Below, one piece after another: positions 53,284 through 61,722 of a stretch of 64,000 nt of DNA. The position numbers and the translations under genes are program-made. Below the pieces are notes generated by a model. That model had not been told where the DNA came from, searched no databases, and saw only the letters and a list, made by a program, of their open reading frames with translations. The stretch is from positions 57,053 to 121,052 of the forward strand of contig JAEEVL010000008.1 in the NCBI GenBank assembly GCA_016290875.1. Direction: 5' to 3'. This DNA is from Ruminococcus sp. GTDB lineage: Bacteria; Bacillota; Clostridia; Oscillospirales; Ruminococcaceae. How positions within the stretch are numbered: position 1 is the first letter of the stretch; each line of letters starts with the position of its first letter.

Positions 53284-55989
53284 TCAGAACTTGTCGATAA
53301 GTCCGAGCTTGAACTTCTGTATCAGTAGTGCATCTGAATTGCTAAGTCCTACTTTTTCGTCAACATCAGCATTTATCTCGCCCTGAGCGGTTATGCTGAA
53401 TTCGGACTTGCCCTGGGCGTACTTGTCGGGATTGGTAGCTACCTGTATAACGAGAACGGCATCTGCGATGTTGACATTACCGTCGAGGTTTGCGTCACCT
53501 CTGGTATTGCCATTGGGATCTGTTGTCAGTTCTTCACTTGGTGCTTCACCTAACGACTCAAACTTGTAGCCGTACTTTTCAGCATATGCCTGAGCTGTTG
53601 AACCGTCGTAGCCATATATTGTTCCGTCGAAATAAACATCCCCGGATTCTTCACGACGTCCGTTGCTGAAAGCGATGTAGCTCTCTATTTCGCAGTCATG
53701 TGATAGGATAGTTACGGATTCAAGTTCCGGGCACATATAGAATGCAGCCAGGCCTATATGTTTAACTGATTTAGGAATAGTTACTGATTGGAGTGTATCA
53801 ACACCAGCAAATGATTGACCATTTATGCTTTTGACAGTATCCGGAATAACAAGTTTTTCGCCACAGTTATTACCATTCAGCAGAAAACCGTTGACAATTA
53901 CTAATTCATTATCTGCGCTTAGCTTATTGAGCCAACCTGTATTATAAAAAGCTTGTCTTCCAATATATTCGACTGAATCAGGAATAGAGACAGATTCGAT
54001 GCTTTGACAATCCATAAAAGCACGGTCGGCTATACGCGTCACATTGTCCGGGATAACGACTTCACCTTCGCATTTATGTCCATCAACGAGAACGCCATTG
54101 AGTATTACCAAAGGTGACTCCTTGCGTTTGTTTTCTATGCAGAGAGTACCTTCAAAAGCGTCATAACCGACTCTGTTTACAGACTTCGGGACATTTATAG
54201 TCTCAAGTGAAGTGCAGTTCAAAAATGCGTTATCTGCTATTATTGTGATCGTATCCGGGAGAGTTATTGATGTAAGCTCCTGGGCACCTCCGAAACCAAA
54301 TACGCCTGTTACAGGAACCCCTCTGAACTCACTTGGAATAACAATGTCACCGCTTGTTTTAATAATATATTCACCGCTGTCTGTTATTTCATAATTGCTT
54401 CTGACAGCGGCGTGATCGGGGTATACCCAGTAAAGAAGATCTCCATCGACAACCTCTTCATATTCGGGAATCATTTCAAACTTGTAGCCGTACTTTTCAG
54501 CATATGTCTGAGCTGTTGAACCGTCGTAGCCGTAAACAGTTCCGTTGAAAGCAGTTACTTCAGAAGCAGAAGCAGCTCTGTTAAAAGCATATATTCCTTT
54601 TATCTCACAATCCGGATTTAGAATTGTTATCGAAGTAAGCTTCGGACAGTTATAAAAGGCATAGCCCTCGATAATTTTGACTGATTTGGGAATAGTAACT
54701 GATGTCAGGGAATTACAGTTGGCAAAAGCAGATTTACCTATAATTATAACAGACTCAGGAATAGTTATTGATTTAAGGCAGATACAGTTGACAAAAGCGC
54801 CTTCTTCTATACTTGTAACTGAATCATGAATCGTAATTGATTCAAGACTCTCGCAGTCTCTAAAAGTATAACGTTTTATGCTTTTAACTGAATCAGGGAT
54901 ATTTACTGATGTAAGACTTGAGCAAGAGCGGAATGCATCATTCCCGATGCTTGTAACCGAATCAGGTATCTTTATAGATTTGAGATTTATACACGTCTCA
55001 AATGCACTATCACCCATGCTCGTTACTGAATTTGGTATAGATACTGACATGAGACTTGTACAGTTGCTGAAAGCAGAACTGCAAATGCTTTTAACTGAAT
55101 CAGGAATAACTACTGATCTAAGGCTGCTACAATCTTTAAATGCACCGACACCTATAACAGTGACGTAATCAGGAATAGTAACATCTACTGAGCAAGCAGT
55201 GCCGTCTATAAGGATACCATTAACAACAACTAATGGATTATCTTTTTGTTTGGATTCAAACCATGGAGTACCTTTGAAAGCTGATTCACCTATGCTATTA
55301 ACAGACTCAGGGATAGTCATTGACGCAAGACTTTTACAGTTTTCGAAAGCCCCACTTTCAATGCTTTTTACAGATTCGGGGATTGAAACAGATTCGATGC
55401 TTTGACAATCCATAAAAGCACGGTCATCTATCCTCGTCACATTGTCAGGGATAACGACTTCTCCTTCGCATTTATGACCGTCAACAAGTATATTGTTGAC
55501 AATGACCATAGGTGATTCATTACGCTTTTTCTCTAACCAGGGGGTGCCTTCAAAAGCGTTATAATAGATTCTGTTTACAGACTTCGGAATATTTATAGTT
55601 TCAAGAGAAGTACAGTTTAAAAAAGTGTTTTCAGCTATTTGGGTGACCGTATCCGGAAGAGTTATTGATGTAAGCTCTGTACAGTCTTCAAACAGCATTA
55701 CACCAGTTACAGGAACTCCGCGATATTCACTTGGTATAACTATATCACCATATGCTAATGGGCGTTCGCCATCAAATGTACTTCGTGCAATAGCAAAGTC
55801 AGGAAATACCCAATAAGTCAGTCCGCCTTCTCTGTACTCATCGAAACCATTACGATCAATTGAGTGAGGAATTTGAGGATTAATCGGATATTCAGCATAA
55901 ACAACACTCTCCGGCGCATACTGAGGAATAGCCGGGATAACTCCACCAACTATACAAAGAGACAAAAGAGCTGAAATAAGTCTTTTCAT
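53284..55989 (-). CDS. Large BspA-like leucine-rich-repeat protein with a C-terminal dockerin
   Basis: Secreted 901-residue protein. After a signal peptide (about 1-32) come two similar units, each starting with a Trp/Tyr-Trp-Val-Pro-Asp module (WVFPDFAIARST near residue 60, WVYPDHAAVRSN near 525) and then LRR_5 repeats (about 85-470 and 550-790). The dockerin occupies about 830-900 and its loops read DANLDGNVNIAD and DVDEKVGLSNSD. The repeated layout suggests an internal duplication. Surface display by cohesin binding is inferred. Confidence 0.92.
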   Translation of the reverse strand: MKRLISALLSLCIVGGVIPAIPQYAPESVVYAEYPINPQIPHSIDRNGFDEYREGGLTYWVFPDFAIARSTFDGERPLAYGDIVIPSEYRGVPVTGVMLFEDCTELTSITLPDTVTQIAENTFLNCTSLETINIPKSVNRIYYNAFEGTPWLEKKRNESPMVIVNNILVDGHKCEGEVVIPDNVTRIDDRAFMDCQSIESVSIPESVKSIESGAFENCKSLASMTIPESVNSIGESAFKGTPWFESKQKDNPLVVVNGILIDGTACSVDVTIPDYVTVIGVGAFKDCSSLRSVVIPDSVKSICSSAFSNCTSLMSVSIPNSVTSMGDSAFETCINLKSIKIPDSVTSIGNDAFRSCSSLTSVNIPDSVKSIKRYTFRDCESLESITIHDSVTSIEEGAFVNCICLKSITIPESVIIIGKSAFANCNSLTSVTIPKSVKIIEGYAFYNCPKLTSITILNPDCEIKGIYAFNRAASASEVTAFNGTVYGYDGSTAQTYAEKYGYKFEMIPEYEEVVDGDLLYWVYPDHAAVRSNYEITDSGEYIIKTSGDIVIPSEFRGVPVTGVFGFGGAQELTSITLPDTITIIADNAFLNCTSLETINVPKSVNRVGYDAFEGTLCIENKRKESPLVILNGVLVDGHKCEGEVVIPDNVTRIADRAFMDCQSIESVSIPDSVEYIGRQAFYNTGWLNKLSADNELVIVNGFLLNGNNCGEKLVIPDTVKSINGQSFAGVDTLQSVTIPKSVKHIGLAAFYMCPELESVTILSHDCEIESYIAFSNGRREESGDVYFDGTIYGYDGSTAQAYAEKYGYKFESLGEAPSEELTTDPNGNTRGDANLDGNVNIADAVLVIQVATNPDKYAQGKSEFSITAQGEINADVDEKVGLSNSDALLIQKFKLGLIDKF

Positions 55990-56022
55990 AAGAGTACCTC
56001 CTGAGATTTTATTTTCAAGTAA

Positions 56023-56051
56023 ATTATATCAGAATAAGTATGCGTTTTCAA
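56023..56051 (-). promoter_or_regulatory. Promoter of the 901-residue dockerin gene
   Basis: On the - strand TTGAAA (56051-56046) and TATAAT (56028-56023) with a 17-base spacer. Confidence 0.78.
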
Positions 56052-56095
56052 GCTATAATACGTCATATCGTGAAATATAGCATACTATACAAACA

Positions 56096-56136
56096 GGGGG
56101 GATGCGCCTTGTGCAAGGTGTCTTTTTTCCCCCCCC
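56096..56136 (-). repeat. Poly-G/poly-C hairpin, possible terminator
   Basis: Six G (56096-56101) face eight C (56129-56136), and CCTTG-TG-CAAGG forms an inner hairpin. It lies 43 bases after the stop of the interrupted dockerin gene and could end its transcript. Homopolymers of this length are rare in the rest of the window. Confidence 0.5.
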
Positions 56137-56178
56137 GTATTAATCAGACTATGTTATACTTAGTGTAACTGTTTGTGC

Positions 56179-57684
56179 TCATAACCTGTCAATTAGTCCA
56201 AGCTTGTATTTCTGTATAAGGAGCGCATCCGAGTTGGTGAGACCAGCCTTGCCATCAACATCAGCGTTTATCTCACCCTGGGCGGATATACTGAATTCAG
56301 ACTTTCCCTGTGCGTATTTGTCAGGATTGGTTGCGACCTGCATAACGAGGACGGCATCTGCGATGTTAACGTTGCCGTCGCAGTTAGCATCGCCTCGAAG
56401 AATACATGAAGCCTTTTCGTAGATTATTTCATAAGAATTATATGTTGTTTGTGGTGTGAACGCTATTTCTGTCATATATCCTAAAAATGTGAAATCACAG
56501 CCATCTGAGCGCATTTTCTTTAATTCAGAGTATATTTTAGAACGATCGCTGATAGCTGACATATTAAATTTAAATGCGTAGTCAAAATCTGCATTCTGTG
56601 CATCCTTATTTTTACTTTCATCATAGATAAGACCGAGTGCTGAATATTTTTCTTCGATTTCTTCGGGAGACATATCTGTGCTGACAAACAGTAAATCGGT
56701 ACTATAATAATTTGCGGTATCCTCATATGATTCATAGTGATTTACAATCTTTTCAACGCAGTTTTGAGAAATGAGCAGTTTGGTGAGTGCATTTCGGTAG
56801 TCGGGACGAACAGCTTGCATAATGTAGGAAGTGTCACTGCCTTTTGTAATGACCGGGACATACATATCAGGAGATTTTTCTATCTCTGATGCAGCGGCTT
56901 CTAATAATTCTTTTATGGGAAGCTCCGAGCCGTTTGTTACGTTAATTATTGTATCTTTGTAAACGGTGCATACTATGTGGAATTCTCCGGAACTGTCAAG
57001 CAGGATAACAAGATTGTTCGTTTTTCCATTGATAACAATATGTTCACCTGCTATTTCGTTATAAACATCTGTTATGCTGAATTGATCATCGCAGTTTGCA
57101 TCGCCTTTATCAGACTCAGACGTTTCTTCGTATAGTAACGGATCATCAACAGGAAGATAATAATTAGCGTCATCAAGGAAAATTCCCAGTATTTTTTCAT
57201 TGGATTCAGCAGCATTTATTTGCTCCTGATTAAGCGTACAGGAAAGCCAGCCTTTATTCTGGGTTTGGGATATGTCAGTGCCTATTTCATTAAGAATAGA
57301 ATTGATATATTCGTTGTTAACTTCTTTAAGATACTTGGATTTTATTGCATAAATAACTTTTTCATTATACTCTGATTGATCAAGTTCAGAAATTTCTTTT
57401 TCAGCTCATTTTTCGGCTTCGTTTCCGATTTCTTCAGCATTATATTTAAAAATCAGATATACAGAGATATTTTCTTTTCCTTCGGAAATTGCCTTTTTTA
57501 CACCGTCAGACAGCTTGGAATTGGGATCTCTTGTATCTGCTGTTTTTTCAGCGGCAGTTGTCGCTTCGAGTAGTTCCACAGTATATCCAAGATCTTTAAG
57601 CTGAACAGTATCAGCACTTGCCGATATTGGCAAAGCCATAACCAATGTGCTCAAAGAGAGCATAATTGATAACATTTTTTTCAT
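56179..57684 (-). pseudogene. Secreted dockerin protein interrupted by one in-frame TGA
   Basis: A signal peptide (MKKMLSIMLSLSTLVMALP) opens the frame at 57684. It runs to a TGA at 57408-57406 (codon 93), then continues in the same frame with no other stop to a complete dockerin at 56185-56400. Without the TGA the product would be 501 residues. I read every codon between 57405 and 56866 and found no frameshift. The C-terminal part alone could start at ATG 56865 but would lack a signal peptide. A second, half dockerin-like calcium loop (GDANCDDQFSITDVY) lies in the middle, near 57080. It may be a true pseudogene, a strain variant or a sequencing error. Confidence 0.8.
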
Positions 57685-57730
57685 AGTATGACCTCCTTTA
57701 TTTTTATGGAAATTGCTTATGTTGCTTGTT

Positions 57731-58786
57731 TTATAATTCATCAATAAGTCCAAGTTTGAATTTCTGAATCAGGAGCGCATCTTCATTGGTGAGTCCGGAT
57801 TTGCCGTCAACATCAGCGTTTACTTCGCCCTGAGCGGATATGCTGAATTTAGACTTGCCTTGTGCGTACTTGTCAGGATTTGTTGCCACCTGCATAACGA
57901 GAACGGCATCTGCAATGTTAACGTTATTATCAAGATTAGCATCGCCGTATAAATTGGACATATTTCCTGATAGCATATTTATTTCTAAAGAGTATATTTC
58001 TGGATTATCGCAGAGAAACTGACAAGATAATTTGGCGTTGAAGTTTTTACTCATAAACGCTCCATATTCAAAGAGTTCTTCAATTGTTATATCAGGAGGA
58101 AGAGAGATTTGACATGTTTCTTCATTAAATCTAGCATTAATAGAGTTTTCAGTAAATAAAGCGTTTATATCATTCTCTTCAATATTTGTAAGTACATCCG
58201 GATTCTGAATGCTCCAGTAAATATGTAATTCACTAAACTGCCTGTTATCAAGGTTGACAGTAGCCTTATCGACTGTATATTGGCTTTTGACTATAGAAAG
58301 TGCATTTTCAAATAACTTGTAATTGGCTTCGTGATCTTTGCTTTCTGATGTAATCATAACAGCAGCACAGTCAGGATCCTGAGAGACACTAATATCTAAT
58401 GTCTGATTGAGATTTGTTTTCAGAAGAGATATGATATTATCAACTTCTGAGGTAGATGCTGTTGTTTTTATAGTTATAAAATCATCAAGGCAGTATTCAA
58501 CTAAGTATTCGATATTTTTATCATAGTTTTTTATCCATATTCTCTGTAAATTATCACCTAAGATTGTTTTGGCTTCGTCCATAAGTCCTGTCAATAAGCT
58601 GCCATGATTGTTACAGTATTCAAGCTGCTTGTAATAGTTTTCTGAACAATTTGCCTGAGGATTTACAATATCCAGCCAACCACTCTCAACTGAAAATGAG
58701 CTCGTTTCAGAAACGGCAGTTGTTGATAATGGCAAAGCCATAACCAATGTGCTCAAAGAGAGCATAATTGACAACATTTTTTTCAT
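57731..58786 (-). CDS. Secreted dockerin protein of unknown function
   Basis: A 351-residue protein: signal peptide (about 1-29), an unrecognised region (30-280) in which two alpha-beta segments seem to repeat, and a C-terminal dockerin (about 285-350; loops DANLDNNVNIAD and DVDGKSGLTNED). The ATG at 58786 has AAGGAGGTCA upstream. Its first 20 codons and ribosome site are nearly identical to those of the neighbouring interrupted gene, so the two arose by tandem duplication at least at the 5' end. Confidence 0.85.
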   Translation of the reverse strand: MKKMLSIMLSLSTLVMALPLSTTAVSETSSFSVESGWLDIVNPQANCSENYYKQLEYCNNHGSLLTGLMDEAKTILGDNLQRIWIKNYDKNIEYLVEYCLDDFITIKTTASTSEVDNIISLLKTNLNQTLDISVSQDPDCAAVMITSESKDHEANYKLFENALSIVKSQYTVDKATVNLDNRQFSELHIYWSIQNPDVLTNIEENDINALFTENSINARFNEETCQISLPPDITIEELFEYGAFMSKNFNAKLSCQFLCDNPEIYSLEINMLSGNMSNLYGDANLDNNVNIADAVLVMQVATNPDKYAQGKSKFSISAQGEVNADVDGKSGLTNEDALLIQKFKLGLIDEL

Positions 58787-58883
58787 AATATGACCTCCTT
58801 TTTGAAAATTGGACATGGTTAATTATCTATTCATTACTTAGTCTTATTTAATAGAAAAAACTCTCACTGTTTTCTGCAAATTG

Positions 58884-58912
58884 TTGACAGAAAAATATTT
58901 CGGTTGTATACT
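58884..58912 (+). promoter_or_regulatory. Promoter of the first sigma-factor module
   Basis: TTGACA (58884-58889) and TATACT (58907-58912) with a 17-base spacer. CTCTCAC at 58861 and GTGAGAG at 58921 are complementary and flank it evenly, a possible operator. Confidence 0.68.
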
Positions 58913-58992
58913 AAAATCAGGTGAGAGAATTTACCGAAAATGCAGACTAAGTAATAGAAGAATTGAAAAGATCTATCCGAAAGGAGAAGACT

Positions 58993-59547
58993 ATGGATAA
59001 CGGTGCAAGTAGCTACCGCCGTTTCCTGTCGGGCGAAAATGAAGGTATGTCCGAGCTTATCAGAGAATATAAGGATGGACTTACCCTGTATATAAACAGC
59101 TTTGTGAACAATATCTGTATTGCCGAAGAGCTTATGGAAGAGACCTTTGTTAAGCTTGTCGTCAAAAAGCCTAAGTTTTCAGGCAGAAGCACGTTCAAAA
59201 CGTGGTTGTATGCCATAGCGAGGCACGTTTCCTACGACTATCTGAAGCGCAGTTCGCGCGGGCAGACTATCCCGATAGATGAACTGTATGACATATCTGA
59301 TGAGGAGGATATTGAACACTCATATATCAGACAGGAGGATAAGATAATCCTGCACAGGGTTATACAAAAGTTGAATCCGGATTATAGCCAGGTGCTTTAC
59401 CTTATATATTTTGAAGATTTTGATAATGCTGAAACAGCTGAAATAATGAAAAAGAGCAAACGGCAGATCGAAAACATGCTGTATCGAGCAAAGTGCGCAC
59501 TCAAGTCTGAATTGGAAAAGGAGGGATTTGAGTATGAAGGACTATAA
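58993..59547 (+). CDS. ECF-type RNA polymerase sigma factor (module 1)
   Basis: A 184-residue sigma-70 family factor. Region 2 (about residues 20-90) includes ELMEETFVKLV and STFKTWLYAIARH; region 4 (about 120-175) has the helix-turn-helix DFDNAETAEIMKKSKRQIEN. The linker is acidic. The start at 58993 has AAAGGAGAAG upstream. The stop overlaps the membrane-partner gene by 14 bases, the usual coupling of sigma and anti-sigma genes. Confidence 0.9.
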   Translation: MDNGASSYRRFLSGENEGMSELIREYKDGLTLYINSFVNNICIAEELMEETFVKLVVKKPKFSGRSTFKTWLYAIARHVSYDYLKRSSRGQTIPIDELYDISDEEDIEHSYIRQEDKIILHRVIQKLNPDYSQVLYLIYFEDFDNAETAEIMKKSKRQIENMLYRAKCALKSELEKEGFEYEGL

Positions 59548-60790
59548 ACAGGTAACGGAGAGCGTTTTTCGCAAGAGCGAGGAGCGGATAAAAATAGCTG
59601 AAAAACGCCGCGCCGTGATACGCCGTACTGTTTATGCAGTTTCCGGAATGTGTGCAGCAGTCATCATTGGCGTGGGACTATGGAAAAATGCAGCCATAAA
59701 GGATGCTTTTCGCAAGGATTTCCACAGCAGCAGTATTATCGAAGAGACGAGTGAGTCTATTTCGACTACAAATACTGAGCATACAACGGATTTTGAACAG
59801 ATATCGGTTTCAAATGACAGGCGAGAGGTTACGACATCTGTAACATCTTCGGTCGAATCACAGCAGAGCTCTATAGAAGCGATTATAACTGACACGGTCA
59901 TATATGAACATACCACTTTAACTGTATCAAATTCTGAGAATATCAGATCATCGGAGAGCACTTCTGCTGTTGTGCAGACAAGTACTTCTTTTAAGACTTC
60001 AGGTAATACAGTAACAGCTGTTCAGACAACTTATTTACAGGCTGTAACGAGTACAAAAGAAATAATAACACCGGTTGAGCCTGATACAGAAACTACAAAT
60101 GCAGGTACTGAAATTATGACTTTGCCTCTTACTGAGCAACCGACTATAACCGATACGAATTGTACGGTGCAAGAAATAGTAACTGTTACCGGTACGAATG
60201 GTTTGATGGGCGAGGATACTGCATTTTTTATGTTGAACGGAATTGGATACACCTATTCCGGTATAAGAATTGATAATAAGTATGTCGGGGCTTTTTACTG
60301 TGAGATACCGTTTTCGTATGAAACAGCTAAAACGTATAAGATAAACGGCGTATCTGAGGAAGTGGCTCTTGCTGTGGAATTTGGTGACAACGGGATGTGC
60401 TTTATTTATACGAATAGTCGATATAAGCCTTCTGATCTTTCAGCTATGATAAAAGATCTTTCTCTTGAAAGCTACGTTCATACCGGAGATGCTGTTTGTA
60501 ATCAGTGGGGAGAGACTACAAATTATAAAAACATCAGTACTGAAGAGCTGCTGAAAAAAATGTCCGAATATACTGTTACTTCAAAAACTAATTATCCCAT
60601 ACGTTCGGATAAGGATCAGCTAACAATCAAAGCTTATCACTCTGCATTTAAAAGGTATATAGAGATATGTGTGACCAGCAGTGGATACGTTTATATATCA
60701 CTTAGTCCGTATCGCAGGGTATTTCGTATTGGTTCAGATAATGCAGACAGGCTGATAGAATATATTGTTCAAGGGTTCAATAATAGTTAG
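59534..60790 (+). CDS. Membrane partner of sigma module 1, probable anti-sigma factor
   Basis: A 418-residue protein. A short cytoplasmic part (residues 1-30, basic) is followed by one membrane helix (about 31-50), a Ser/Thr-rich linker (about 65-225) that would span the wall, and a folded extracytoplasmic domain (about 226-418) of no recognised family. No zinc anti-sigma motif is seen. The start is ATG 59534 with AAAGGAGG upstream; a TTG two codons earlier is less likely. Anti-sigma function is inferred from gene order and topology. It resembles RsgI proteins of cellulolytic clostridia in outline only. Confidence 0.72.
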   Translation: MKDYKQVTESVFRKSEERIKIAEKRRAVIRRTVYAVSGMCAAVIIGVGLWKNAAIKDAFRKDFHSSSIIEETSESISTTNTEHTTDFEQISVSNDRREVTTSVTSSVESQQSSIEAIITDTVIYEHTTLTVSNSENIRSSESTSAVVQTSTSFKTSGNTVTAVQTTYLQAVTSTKEIITPVEPDTETTNAGTEIMTLPLTEQPTITDTNCTVQEIVTVTGTNGLMGEDTAFFMLNGIGYTYSGIRIDNKYVGAFYCEIPFSYETAKTYKINGVSEEVALAVEFGDNGMCFIYTNSRYKPSDLSAMIKDLSLESYVHTGDAVCNQWGETTNYKNISTEELLKKMSEYTVTSKTNYPIRSDKDQLTIKAYHSAFKRYIEICVTSSGYVYISLSPYRRVFRIGSDNADRLIEYIVQGFNNS

Positions 60791-60811
60791 TTTTGAATAA
60801 TTGTTAAAATT

Positions 60812-60840
60812 AGAAACGCCCTCTGATTGAGGGCGTTTCT
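60812..60840 (+). terminator. Terminator of sigma module 1
   Basis: AGAAACGCCCTC (60812-60823) pairs with GAGGGCGTTTCT (60829-60840), a 12-bp perfect stem with a 5-base loop. The T-run is weak (GTTTGAT). Confidence 0.8.
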
Positions 60841-60851
60841 GTTTGATAAGT

Positions 60852-60891
60852 AGCTTTTTTTAGCTTTTATAGAATAAATCTAAAAAAAGCT
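60852..60891 (+). repeat. 12-bp inverted repeat beside a tRNA-type promoter
   Basis: AGCTTTTTTTAG (60852-60863) and CTAAAAAAAGCT (60880-60891) are exact complements 16 bases apart. The right arm shares one base with the -35 box. The 15-mer ATAAATCTAAAAAAA at its right arm recurs at 63781, at the end of the window. Confidence 0.65.
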
Positions 60892-60919
60892 TGACAAATA
60901 TTTGCGTTTGTGGTATAAT
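60891..60919 (+). promoter_or_regulatory. Consensus sigma-A promoter in front of the tRNA-Leu fragment
   Basis: TTGACA (60891-60896) and TATAAT (60914-60919) with a 17-base spacer, 11 bases before the tRNA-like sequence. It has the strength expected of a tRNA promoter. Confidence 0.88.
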
Positions 60920-60930
60920 AATTCAGTAAT

Positions 60931-60957
60931 GCGGATATGGCGGAATTGGCAGACGCG
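60931..60957 (+). pseudogene. Truncated tRNA-Leu, 5' half only
   Basis: Bases 60931-60957 match the start of a bacterial tRNA-Leu: acceptor strand GCGGATA, T8, G9, D-stem GCG, the D-loop GAATTGGCAGA and the D-stem CGC. After base 60957 the sequence no longer forms an anticodon arm, and no variable arm, T-arm or CCA end follows. A terminator comes 37 bases later. The unit cannot make a working tRNA but keeps its promoter, so it should give an RNA of about 95 nt. Confidence 0.8.
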
Positions 60958-60993
60958 TATGGTTCGGCTTGCGTTACGATAGTGTAAGTATTA

Positions 60994-61022
60994 AGATCTC
61001 ACAGTTATGTGGGATCTTTTTT
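60994..61022 (+). terminator. Terminator after the tRNA-Leu fragment
   Basis: AGATCTCACA (60994-61003) pairs with TGTGGGATCT (61008-61017, one G-T pair) on a GTTA loop, followed by TTTTT. It would end the short transcript before the second sigma module. Confidence 0.85.
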
Positions 61023-61078
61023 ATTGGATAGAATAAGCACTTTGTTAAATTGAAAATATAAATTGAAATGTGTTGCGT

Positions 61079-61107
61079 TTGAATACAAATTTTGCAATAG
61101 ATATAGT
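61079..61107 (+). promoter_or_regulatory. Possible promoter of the second sigma-factor module
   Basis: TTGAAT (61079-61084) and TATAGT (61102-61107) are 17 bases apart, 46 bases before the chosen TTG start. It lies after the terminator, so module 2 could be transcribed independently of the tRNA fragment. Confidence 0.5.
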
Positions 61108-61152
61108 GAAAGCGTTGAAGATGCATTCTACGTCTTTGAAGGTGGTGAAGAA

Positions 61153-61710
61153 TTGACTCATAAGGAATATCGTGATAAACAGCTAGAATCAGTCCGAAAG
61201 GCACACAAAGAACTGTTTGACAAGTATTGTAATTATGTTTATACTATAGTTTTCAACAAGCTGAGGAATTGCGTAAGTTTAGAAGACATAGACGAATGTG
61301 TGTGCGATGTTTTTGCGGATGTTTATATTTATTATGATTCCAATCGAAGCACAGACGGCGATCTTTCGGGATTTATCGGAACAATCGCAAGACGAAAGGC
61401 AGCTTCATATTATCATAGATGTCACAAAGCGGATATTACCGTTTCCATTGATGATGATGCGGAAATCGATTCCGGCATCAATGTTGAAAATGAGATTGAT
61501 AAAAAAGAACGCCGACGTATAATACTCGAAAAAATCGATGAACTCGGTGAACCGGATTCAACTATCATCATACAGAAATATTATTATGGGCTTTCTTCAA
61601 AGGAAATAGGAGAAATTGTTTCACTTACTCCTGAGAACGTGAGGGTTCGGAGTGGAAGAGCAATTAAAAAGCTCAGGGAACTGCTTGAAAAAGCTGGTAT
61701 AACTCTATAA
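61153..61710 (+). CDS. Sigma-70 family RNA polymerase sigma factor (module 2)
   Basis: A 185-residue sigma factor. Region 2 contains LFDKYCNYVYTIVFNKL and DIDECVCDVFADVYIYYD; region 4 has the helix-turn-helix YYYGLSSKEIGEIVSLTPENVRV near residue 150. I prefer the TTG at 61153, with GGTGGTGA just upstream; an earlier TTG at 61063 would add 30 residues that do not look like a sigma factor and would overlap the promoter. It is only distantly like the module 1 factor, and the following gene is again a membrane partner. Confidence 0.84.
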   Translation: MTHKEYRDKQLESVRKAHKELFDKYCNYVYTIVFNKLRNCVSLEDIDECVCDVFADVYIYYDSNRSTDGDLSGFIGTIARRKAASYYHRCHKADITVSIDDDAEIDSGINVENEIDKKERRRIILEKIDELGEPDSTIIIQKYYYGLSSKEIGEIVSLTPENVRVRSGRAIKKLRELLEKAGITL

Positions 61711-61722
61711 GGAGGGATAGAA

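Noticed and set aside
54212..55816. Short + strand frames inside the large LRR gene
   Set aside because: Repeats in the LRR coding sequence create similar open frames on the opposite strand; they carry no start signals.
57406..57408. TGA read as tryptophan (recoding)
   Set aside because: Many genes of the window end normally at TGA and use TGG for Trp, so the standard code applies.
60957..61022. Rest of a tRNA-Leu after the 5' half
   Set aside because: No anticodon stem, variable arm, T-arm or CCA can be formed before the terminator.
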